Below, piece after piece: positions 7,355-12,707 of a DNA stretch of 12,707 nt. The translations under genes were made by a program, and so were the position numbers. The notes beneath the pieces are model-generated. The model saw only the letters and a list, made by a program, of their open reading frames with translations, did no database searches and was not told where the DNA came from. Numbering within the stretch: the stretch's first letter is position 1; every line of letters begins with the position of its first letter. Source of the DNA: Pseudomonadota bacterium (GTDB lineage Bacteria; Pseudomonadota; Gammaproteobacteria; Burkholderiales; Burkholderiaceae_C). The stretch covers positions 1 through 12,707 of the forward strand of contig JAEZWW010000015.1 of the NCBI GenBank assembly GCA_023442945.1. Direction: 5' to 3'.

Positions 7355-7370
7355 AGTGTACGCCTGTCGA
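7343..7370 (-). promoter_or_regulatory. Probable ftrABCD promoter
   Basis: On the minus strand TCGACA (7370-7365, 5 of 6 to TTGACA) is followed 16 bases later by GAGAAT (7348-7343, 4 of 6 to TATAAT). It lies about 30 bp upstream of the ftrA start and is overlapped by the Fur-like site. Confidence 0.5.
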
Positions 7371-8471
7371 CCGTGACGCGTTCGGCGGCGCGGAAAAAAA
7401 TCCCTTCCAGCGCTGGCGGCATGGCCATTGCATGACCTGAGCGCGCAGCGTGCGCACCTATGGCCGCATGCCGCCCTGGTTGTGCGGGGCGCGTTTTTAA
7501 ATTTCAAAAAGAAAGCAGGTTGCTACAAAAAGAGGAGCTTCTTGCGCAGACGGTTGTACGGCTGCTGCCCGATTTGTCTCAGAGTTTCGGACATGAACGC
7601 CTGCAACCCAGCCGCGCTGACTGGCTCGGCGTCTCTACAAGGAGAAGCTGGCGCTGATGCCGGGCAGATGGTCGTTGGATGGACGGCAAACGCAGACGGC
7701 GTCGCCGCAAGTTGGTGATCGATCGCGGCGGCTGGCACAAGTCACCACTGACTCAGGATCCGATTCAGATCATGTATTTGGGATGATTTTCCGCATACAC
7801 CAGAAGTTCATGCGGCCGGTATGCGTCCAGGGCCGATTTTCACCAACCGCATAATGGGTCGGATTTGGATGAAAACGCGCTTTTGATTGATGTACTTATC
7901 GATCCTTGGCCTTTTGAGCATCATCTGCCGGGTCCGTGATCGATGCTATGTCGGCTGGCCCCGTTCGGGCAGCGGCGCTGAATCAGATTTGCTGCAGGAA
8001 GATGAACCAAAGTTCCTCTCTTTCTGAGGATGGGTATATATTTTTTCTGTTGACTTGCTTCGTTCGACCGGGCACCCGCGGGCGCTTTCATCTTGTTGTT
8101 CGTCCGCCCGGTTGGCTCGTCCTTGTCATAGCGTTTTCGGGCCTCGGGGGTACGTACCGTCTCTGGCTGTATTGATTTCGACCGGTCGAGTTGTTGAGGG
8201 CCATAGTCAGCCGCTAAATTATGTATGAATGCATTGATGGTAAATACCATGATTTTTATCCTCATCCGATCAATATGAAATATAGATGAACTCATTAGAA
8301 TTGAAACGTTTGAGGTCAAGATATTACATACAAAGTAACGCCGAGCACTCGGATGGTCCAGTTGAATTAAGATGAATTCGATTATTGGCATTTGGAAAAT
8401 TCATTTGAGCGAACATCGGGGTCATCTATGCTTGTCCTGGGTAACTGTTTAAACGTGTTGTTGAGGCGCCG
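7371..8471. other. Long gene-poor stretch, AT-rich at its right end
   Basis: I see no convincing gene in this 1.1 kb. Several short frames are open (for example 7428-7718 plus, 7460-7657 plus, 7921-8391 minus), but none has a good ribosome site or a recognisable sequence. From about 8170 to 8460 the DNA is clearly richer in A and T than the flanking genes. Perfect palindromes occur at 8149-8158 (GGTACGTACC) and 8178-8189 (TCGACCGGTCGA), and ATGGTA/TACCAT arms lie at 8237-8250. A weak sigma-70-like promoter for the next gene may be TTGAGC (8405-8410) with TATGCT (8427-8432). The region may be the remains of lost genes or acquired DNA. Confidence 0.5.
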
Positions 8472-9470
8472 ATGACCGCTGCGGGAACAGGTTTGCGGCT
8501 GCTGGCGAACCGGCCGACGCAGGACGGCACCGGGGACGCACATCGGCTGCTTGGTGGCTCGCCTTTGATGGCGGAGACTGTTCGAACGCTTGAGCGCCTG
8601 GGCCCGACCGATGCGCACGTCTTGATCACTGGCGAATCGGGCACGGGCAAGGAGCTGGCGGCGCGCACCCTGCACCGCGCATCGGGCCGTACCGGGCCTT
8701 TTGTTGCCCTGAATTGCGGGGCGCTGACCTCGGAGCTTTTGGCCAGCCAGCTTTTTGGCCATGAGCGGGGCAGCTTCACGGGCGCTGTGGCACGCCACCC
8801 AGGCGTGTTCGAGCAAGCCGAGGGAGGGACCTTGTTCCTGGATGAAATTGGCGATATGCCGCTTGAGCTTCAGGTGTTCCTGCTGCGGGTGTTGGAGCAA
8901 GGAGAAGTGGTGCGCGTCGGCGGCGAAACGGCACTCGCGTCATCTGCGCGCATCGTCGCGGCCACCAATCGCCCACCGACCGATGCCGTCCAGGAGGGAA
9001 AGTTGAGGGCGGACCTGTTCTACCGACTGGCCGACATTACGGTGCGCATGCCGTCGCTGCGGGAGCGGCCAGAGGACATCGTCTTGCTGGCGCAGGAGTT
9101 TGTTCAGGAACTGAACTGCAGGTTTGGCACGCAGAAATCCCTCACGCCTGCGGCCGAGCAGCGCTTGCAAGCGCATCCCTGGCCTGGCAACGTGCGTGAA
9201 TTGCGCAGCGCCATTCGCCAAAGCTTCCTGCTCCAGGATGGGCCGGCTCTCGAGGTCGAGGTGCAGCAGGACTTGCCTGAACCGCCGCCGACGCAGGAAG
9301 GGCAAATGGTCTTTCAGGTGGGCACGCCGCTGGAGGTGGTGAAGCGGGAGGTGCTGGTGCAGACGCTGCGCCACTGCAACAACGACAAAACCGCCGCGGC
9401 GCGCTTGCTGGGCGTGAGCGTGCGGACCGTCCACAACGCGTTGACCCGTGCCCGCCCGCGCCGGGCATAG
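8472..9470 (+). CDS. Sigma-54-dependent transcription activator without a sensor domain
   Basis: The 332-residue protein is a bacterial enhancer-binding protein that drives sigma-54 RNA polymerase by ATP hydrolysis. Visible parts are Walker A GESGTGKE (54-61), the sigma-54 contact loop GSFTGA (100-105), Walker B GGTLFLDEIGD (118-128), LFYRL (182-186), WPGNVREL (237-244) and a C-terminal Fis-type helix-turn-helix (about 303-323, TAAARLLGVSVRTV). The AAA+ domain begins about 25 residues from the start. No receiver, GAF or PAS domain precedes it, so control may act on its synthesis or through a partner, as with PspF. ATG 8472 has GAGG just upstream. A sigma-54 promoter lies about 130 bp after its stop, so the next gene is its likely target. 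The usual GAFTGA is altered to GSFTGA. Confidence 0.93.
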   Translation: MTAAGTGLRLLANRPTQDGTGDAHRLLGGSPLMAETVRTLERLGPTDAHVLITGESGTGKELAARTLHRASGRTGPFVALNCGALTSELLASQLFGHERGSFTGAVARHPGVFEQAEGGTLFLDEIGDMPLELQVFLLRVLEQGEVVRVGGETALASSARIVAATNRPPTDAVQEGKLRADLFYRLADITVRMPSLRERPEDIVLLAQEFVQELNCRFGTQKSLTPAAEQRLQAHPWPGNVRELRSAIRQSFLLQDGPALEVEVQQDLPEPPPTQEGQMVFQVGTPLEVVKREVLVQTLRHCNNDKTAAARLLGVSVRTVHNALTRARPRRA

Positions 9471-9486
9471 TGATTTGACCGGCAGG

Positions 9487-9545
9487 CGCTGGCCGGCGGT
9501 GCGCATTTCTTTCCGGCAGCGTGCAGTTTTTGAACGGCCAGCGTG
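9487..9545 (+). promoter_or_regulatory. Cluster of CGGC(C)AGCG half-sites, possible enhancer
   Basis: CGCTGGCCG (9487-9495) is the exact inverse of CGGCCAGCG (9535-9543). Between them CGGCAGCGTG (9514-9523) repeats CGGCCAGCGTG (9535-9545) with starts 21 bp apart, about two helical turns. The cluster lies roughly 55-115 bp upstream of the -24 element, a usual place for enhancer-binding proteins. The regulator encoded next door is the obvious candidate to bind it, but this is inference. Confidence 0.45.
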
Positions 9546-9599
9546 TACATTGAACCGGCGGTACGGCGCATGGCTAAGGGGACACCAGGGAAACGAGCT

Positions 9600-9616
9600 T
9601 TGGCATGGGACTTGCA
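9600..9616 (+). promoter_or_regulatory. Sigma-54 (-24/-12) promoter
   Basis: TTGGCATGGGACTTGCA matches the -24/-12 consensus TGGCAC-N5-TTGCA with one change. The invariant GG and GC are separated by exactly 10 bases. The predicted start is near 9627. The Shine-Dalgarno AGGAG (9636-9640) and ATG 9647 follow. It stands between a sigma-54 activator gene and the hemerythrin gene. Confidence 0.85.
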
Positions 9617-9646
9617 ATTCAAACCCTACCAACTCAGGAGTCACCC

Positions 9647-10930
9647 ATGGTGCGAAAAGCCACAGCGAAGACAACGACATCCGACGCCGACACCGAGGCC
9701 ACCGACGCCACCGAGCCGGACACAGGGTCAGCGACGCAGTCGGATACCGACGACGCGGTTGAGATGTTGAAAGCCGACCACCGCGCGGTGGAGGCGCTTT
9801 TCGGTCGCTACGACAACGGTGCGTCCGCGCAGTCCAAGAGCGCGCTGGTGGCGCAGGTATGCGAGGCGCTGATCGTTCACACCGACATAGAGAACGACAT
9901 CTTTTACCCGGCGTGCCGCGACCACGGCATTGATGCCGCGTTGATGGATGAAGCGCAGGTGGAACACGACATTGCAGGCCTATTGATTGAGCAATTGCTT
10001 GCAGCAGAGCCCGGCAGCCCGTACTACGACGCCCAGGTAAAGGTTTTGAGCGAATACATCGCCATGCATGTCCGCGAGGAAGAGATGCCGAGCAGCGGGA
10101 TCCTCGCGCAAGCCCAGTCCGCTGGCTTGGACATGGCAGCGCTTGGCAGGCGCATGAAGTCTCGTAAGCAATTGCTTGAGCACGAGGCTGAAAGGCGCCA
10201 GCTTCATCCGCAACCACCCCGCTCACTCGGTTTTGCAATGCATGCTCACTATGGAGAAACCATCATGGCATCCAACTACCCACCACGCGACGAATACGGT
10301 CGCTTCATGAGCGACGACGACCGCCGCAGCTACAGTAGGCCGCGCGACGATGAGGGGCGCTTTGTCCGCACCAGCGGCAGCAACTACGCAAGCCGGTCCT
10401 ACCGACGAGACGACGATGACGACCGAGGACGGTATGGGCGCAGCCGGGACGACGAAGGCCGTTTTGTGAGCAGCCGCCGCGACGACGACCGCTATGGCCG
10501 CGACTACGACGACGACCGGTATCGGTACGAATCGCGCGGTCGCGGCTGGTACGGGGACCCAGAGGGCCATTCGCGCGCTGCTGAGCGCGGATGGGACGCG
10601 CGCCGCGACGACCGCGACGACGACCGCTACAGCTACAGCCGCCGCTCGGACCGCGACTATGCAGACGACCGGGGCCAAGGCGGCTGGTTTGGTGATCCCC
10701 GGGGCCACGCGCGGGCCGCGGAATTGGGCTGGGAGCACCGCCGTGAAGGCGACGATGACCGCAGCCGCAGCTACCTGTCCCGAAGCGACGACGACCGCAG
10801 CTACTCCCGCACTCGCGGGCATGGTGGCTGGTACGGCGACCCGGAAGGCCATTCACGCGCTGCCCAACGCGGGTGGGCGTCACGGTACGACGATGACGAC
10901 GACCGCTTCCGCTCAGGCCGCATGCGCTGA
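9647..10930 (+). CDS. Hemerythrin domain fused in frame to a charged GWYGDPEGH-repeat tail
   Basis: The 427-residue frame has three parts. Residues 1-35 are Thr/Asp/Ala-rich. Residues 36-180 form a hemerythrin (HHE) domain with the di-iron ligands in order: H45, H78 and E82 (HTDIE), H107 (EHD), H141 and E145 (HVREE). Such domains bind oxygen, nitric oxide or iron, often in stress responses. Residues 207-427 are Asp/Arg/Tyr/Ser-rich, with three DEYGRF/DDEGRF motifs (215-220, 235-239, 269-273) and three GW(Y/F)GDPxGHxRAAxxGW repeats (300-316, 346-362, 394-410). ATG 9647 is preceded by AGGAG and a sigma-54 promoter. Residues about 185-206 read like a translated leader. A second Shine-Dalgarno and ATG occur at the junction, so this may be two genes whose separating stop was lost. 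Confidence 0.8.
   Translation: MVRKATAKTTTSDADTEATDATEPDTGSATQSDTDDAVEMLKADHRAVEALFGRYDNGASAQSKSALVAQVCEALIVHTDIENDIFYPACRDHGIDAALMDEAQVEHDIAGLLIEQLLAAEPGSPYYDAQVKVLSEYIAMHVREEEMPSSGILAQAQSAGLDMAALGRRMKSRKQLLEHEAERRQLHPQPPRSLGFAMHAHYGETIMASNYPPRDEYGRFMSDDDRRSYSRPRDDEGRFVRTSGSNYASRSYRRDDDDDRGRYGRSRDDEGRFVSSRRDDDRYGRDYDDDRYRYESRGRGWYGDPEGHSRAAERGWDARRDDRDDDRYSYSRRSDRDYADDRGQGGWFGDPRGHARAAELGWEHRREGDDDRSRSYLSRSDDDRSYSRTRGHGGWYGDPEGHSRAAQRGWASRYDDDDDRFRSGRMR
10265..10930 (+). CDS. Possible separate charged repeat protein from an internal start
   Basis: GGAG (10253-10256) lies 8 bases before ATG 10265, which is in frame with the hemerythrin gene. Translation from here gives a 221-residue protein starting MASNYPPRDEYGRF. 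This looks like a natural N terminus, because the DEYGRF motif recurs twice further on. The three 20-residue GW(Y/F)GDP repeats fall at about 10544-10603, 10682-10741 and 10826-10885. Proteins with similar GDPxGHxxAAxxGW repeats are known to me only as uncharacterised stress-type proteins. The protein would be hydrophilic, probably disordered between repeats, and without signal peptide or membrane segment. It may be made in addition to the fusion or instead of it. Confidence 0.45.
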   Translation: MASNYPPRDEYGRFMSDDDRRSYSRPRDDEGRFVRTSGSNYASRSYRRDDDDDRGRYGRSRDDEGRFVSSRRDDDRYGRDYDDDRYRYESRGRGWYGDPEGHSRAAERGWDARRDDRDDDRYSYSRRSDRDYADDRGQGGWFGDPRGHARAAELGWEHRREGDDDRSRSYLSRSDDDRSYSRTRGHGGWYGDPEGHSRAAQRGWASRYDDDDDRFRSGRMR

Positions 10931-10937
10931 GCGCAGG

Positions 10938-10967
10938 GCGGATCGTCTGCCCAGCCCAGCGATCCGC
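10938..10967. other. Stem-loop after the hemerythrin gene
   Basis: GCGGATCG (10938-10945) and CGATCCGC (10960-10967) form a perfect 8-bp stem with a 14-nt loop, starting 7 bases after the stop codon. No T-run follows on either strand. It may stabilise the transcript end or act with Rho between the convergent genes. Confidence 0.45.
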
Positions 10968-11043
10968 AGGTCAAAGCAGCCATCCTGGTTCGCGCGCATC
11001 CGCGCCGGCACTCGCTGGGCAAGGGGTGCGCGCGCTGCCCCCT

Positions 11044-12327
11044 TCAGACGGGCCGCAGTTGCGCTGCCAGCGCGTCTGCACACGCGTGCGCGCTGGCCCA
11101 GGCCCACTGGAAGTTGTAGCCACCCAGCCAGCCGGTCACATCCACCACTTCGCCGATGAAGTACAGGCCCGGCTGGGTGCGCGACGCCATGGTCTGCGAC
11201 GAGAGCCCGCGCGTGTCCACGCCGCCGACGGTGACCTCGGCCTTGGCATAGCCCTCGGTGCCGGTTGGCGTCAGTTCCCAGCGGGACAGGCGCTCGGCCA
11301 GTTGCGTCAGCGCCTTGTCGCTGGCCTCGTTCACCGGGCGCTGCCAGGCGGGGTCCAGCGCCGCCCAGGCCTCGGCCAGGCGCGTGGGCAGCCACTGCGT
11401 CAGCTCGTTGGCGATCAGCTTGCGCGAGCGCGCCTTGGCCGCCAGCAGCGCGGCCGCCACATCGACGCCCGGCACCAGGTTGATGCGGATCGGCGCGCCC
11501 GGCCGCCAGTAGCTGGAGATCTGCAGCACCGCCGGCCCCGACAGCCCGCGGTGGGTGAACAGCAGGTCTTCGGTGAAGGCCATGCGCGTTTTCTTGTCGC
11601 CCGTGCTGATCTCCACCGGCAGCGCCAACCCCGCCAGCTGCGCGTACGGCGCCCAGGCCGCGCCGTCAAACGTCAGCGGCACCAGGCCTGGACGCGTGTC
11701 GACCAGCGTGTGGCCGAACTGCTTTGCCACCCGCAGCCCCAGGTCGCTGGCGCCGATCTTGGGGATGGACAAACCGCCGGTGGCGATGACCAGCGCGGGC
11801 GCCGTGGCGGCCCCTTGGTCGCTATCAACAAAGTAGCTGCCCGCGCCGTCAGCTGTACGGCTGGCGGCCTCTTTGGCTTGAAATTGCACACCGCGCACTC
11901 GGCACGGCTGCCAGCGCGTGACGGCGCCACCTGCGGCCGGCGCGGCCTCGCATTCGGCCAGCAGCACGTTGATCAGGTCATTGGCCGAGCGGTCGCAGAA
12001 CAGCTGGCCCTTGTGCTTCTCGTGCCAGGCCACGCCGTGCCGGTCCAGCAGCGCCGTGATGTCGGCCGGTGTGAAGCGCGCCAGCGCCGAGCGGCAGAAC
12101 TGCGGGTTGTTGCCCAGAAAGTGCTTGTGCGGCGCAGCCGGGTCCAGGTCGCGGTTGGTGAAGTTGGCCCGCCCACCGCCGGAGATGCGCACCTTCTCCG
12201 CCACGCGCTCGTAATGGTCGATGACGAGCACGCGCAAACCGCGCTGGCCGGCCTGCGCCGCGCAGAACAGACCGGCGGCGCCGGCGCCGAGGATGATGAC
12301 GTCGAAGGGGGAGGGTGATGTGCTCAC
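11044..12327 (-). CDS. HI0933/YhiN-family NAD(P)/FAD-dependent flavoprotein
   Basis: The 427-residue product fits the HI0933/YhiN flavoprotein family (about 400 residues; substrate uncertain). It has the N-terminal dinucleotide-binding motif GAGAAG (14-19), the family signature KVRISGGGRANFTN (45-58), a second FAD motif VIATGGLSIPKIGA (180-193), and the C-terminal FAD-binding end YFIGEVVDVTGWLGGYNFQWAWASA. I start at GTG 12327, just before the FDVIILGAG strand. The only in-frame ATG upstream is at 12684, inside repeat DNA, and the extra residues are repeat translation. No strong Shine-Dalgarno precedes the GTG. Residues 149-168 (FQAKEAASRTAD to SYFVD) coincide with an in-frame short repeat. 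It converges with the hemerythrin gene. Confidence 0.9.
   Translation of the reverse strand: MSTSPSPFDVIILGAGAAGLFCAAQAGQRGLRVLVIDHYERVAEKVRISGGGRANFTNRDLDPAAPHKHFLGNNPQFCRSALARFTPADITALLDRHGVAWHEKHKGQLFCDRSANDLINVLLAECEAAPAAGGAVTRWQPCRVRGVQFQAKEAASRTADGAGSYFVDSDQGAATAPALVIATGGLSIPKIGASDLGLRVAKQFGHTLVDTRPGLVPLTFDGAAWAPYAQLAGLALPVEISTGDKKTRMAFTEDLLFTHRGLSGPAVLQISSYWRPGAPIRINLVPGVDVAAALLAAKARSRKLIANELTQWLPTRLAEAWAALDPAWQRPVNEASDKALTQLAERLSRWELTPTGTEGYAKAEVTVGGVDTRGLSSQTMASRTQPGLYFIGEVVDVTGWLGGYNFQWAWASAHACADALAAQLRPV
11818..11883 (+). repeat. Short interspersed repeat, copy B, inside the flavoprotein gene
   Basis: This stretch starts CGCTATCAACAAAGTAGCTG (from 11819) and ends GGCTTGAAAT. It aligns gap-free with copy A read on its minus strand, about 42 of 66 identical by hand count, with the blocks CTATCAA, TAGCT and CTTGAAAT shared. 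It is read in frame as residues 149-168 or so of the flavoprotein. The repeat call is good but not certain, because the copies are diverged. Confidence 0.6.
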
Positions 12328-12357
12328 CTGGGGATTGTCGGGGATGCGCGGGTTTGG

Positions 12358-12707
12358 GTTGGATTGAGCGCGGGCCCTACAACAAATTGCGCGGGCAGCT
12401 ATGAAATTTATAGTTGCTGGTTCGCCGATTCGCGGCGCGCTCGTCGGGCGTTGGTGCCTGAACGACCTTGGGAGGCCGGGATATGCGCCCGGCGGCGCAC
12501 CTTCTTTTCTTGACTCGCCAAGAAAAGAAGGCAAAAGAAGGCGCCCCCACTGGCCGTGTCCCCTTCGCTGCGCTGCGGGGCAACCTGCGGTGCTCGGTTG
12601 CAGGGCGGCACTGCGGAACTCGCTGCGCGCTTGCAGCGCTCCGCTCAAACAACCGCAGTAAGTCAGAGCACGAAGCAGGGGCATGCTGCGCTGCCCCTGC
12701 CCGCCCC
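12358..12707 (-). repeat. Large structured repeat, copy 2 (inverted)
   Basis: Read on the minus strand, this copy has the same order as copy 1. Hairpin 1 is at 12675-12683/12692-12700 with loop GCGCAGCA. Hairpin 2 is at 12627-12631/12635-12639. Hairpin 3 is a 13-bp stem, 12500-12512/12519-12531, with loop GCGAGT. Hairpin 4 is at 12475-12480/12488-12493, overlapping the alternative TGCGCC/GGCGCA pairing (12484-12489/12494-12499). A short repeat of the A/B family forms its tail at 12358-12417. The distance from the outer edge of hairpin 1 to the far edge of hairpin 3 is 201 bp in this copy and 202 bp in copy 1. The element lies upstream of the flavoprotein gene and may continue beyond the window end. 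Confidence 0.85.

Noticed and set aside
7470..7496. CGCCC/GGGCG hairpin followed by TTTTT on the plus strand
   Set aside because: The stem is only 5 bp with a long loop, and no plus-strand gene ends upstream of it.
7523..7594. Possible 23-residue small protein on the minus strand (starts MSETLRQIGQQ)
   Set aside because: The sequence looks mildly protein-like, but there is no strong ribosome site or promoter and nothing to compare with.
7921..8391. Minus-strand frame of 156 codons in the AT-rich gap
   Set aside because: No Shine-Dalgarno, no recognisable motif, and amino-acid use unlike the neighbouring genes. It is probably chance openness.
8386..8402. TTGGCATTTGG near 8390 as a second sigma-54 promoter for the regulator gene
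   Set aside because: The -12 GC is missing at the required spacing.
8940..10238. Long minus-strand frame opposite the sigma-54 regulator and hemerythrin gene
   Set aside because: The plus-strand proteins have full family motifs. This is a GC-driven shadow frame without motifs.
10223..10852. Minus-strand Val/Ala-rich frame opposite the repeat tail
   Set aside because: It is the mirror of the GAC/CGC-rich repeats. The plus frame has an in-frame domain, a ribosome site and ordered repeats.
10270..10930. Tandem GAC/CGC-rich DNA as a CRISPR array or satellite
   Set aside because: The repeats are imperfect, codon-phased and protein-coding, with no constant spacer length.
11026..12318. Long plus-strand frame opposite the flavoprotein
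   Set aside because: It has no motifs, while the minus strand has the complete HI0933/YhiN signature set.

Overview
The window looks like chromosomal DNA from a high-GC betaproteobacterium, most probably Burkholderiales/Comamonadaceae. This rests on the gene set (PmbA, YqeY next to S21, FtrABCD in the Bordetella order, HI0933/YhiN flavoprotein), the GC-rich coding bias, and interspersed repeats of a kind I associate with that family. No database search was possible.

Layout. Positions 1-540 hold an unassigned edge and a ~340 bp structured repeat (copy 1, 119-461). Then come pmbA (+, 541-1914), a two-way terminator, and the convergent pair yqeY and rpsU (both -, 2069-2852) with a terminator-like hairpin between them. 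An outer-membrane beta-barrel gene (+, 3152-3931) and a short repeat (3957-4022) follow. Next is a tightly packed minus-strand operon ftrA-ftrB-ftrC-ftrD (7314 down to 4076). It encodes a ferrous-iron uptake system: periplasmic P19-type protein, periplasmic cupredoxin-like protein, FTR1 permease and membrane polyferredoxin. A promoter overlapped by a Fur-box-like site precedes ftrA. About 1.1 kb without a convincing gene follows, becoming visibly AT-rich towards its right end.

The second functional unit is a possible sigma-54 cassette. An enhancer-binding protein with no sensor domain (8472-9470) is followed by a cluster of CGGC(C)AGCG half-sites, a textbook -24/-12 promoter (9600-9616), and a gene (9647-10930) whose frame joins a hemerythrin domain to a charged tail with three GW(Y/F)GDPxGH repeats. 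A well-placed Shine-Dalgarno and ATG sit exactly at the junction, so the tail may also be made alone. The last gene (-, 11044-12327) is a YhiN/HI0933-type flavoprotein that appears to carry a short repeat in frame. Beyond it lies copy 2 of the large repeat, inverted relative to copy 1.

The most unusual signals are: (1) the two large repeats, which keep several hairpins with identical loops while the stems change by compensating substitutions; (2) the short repeat read through as protein in the flavoprotein; and (3) the sigma-54/hemerythrin cassette with its in-frame fusion. FtrABCD, PmbA, YqeY and S21 are ordinary, known systems.
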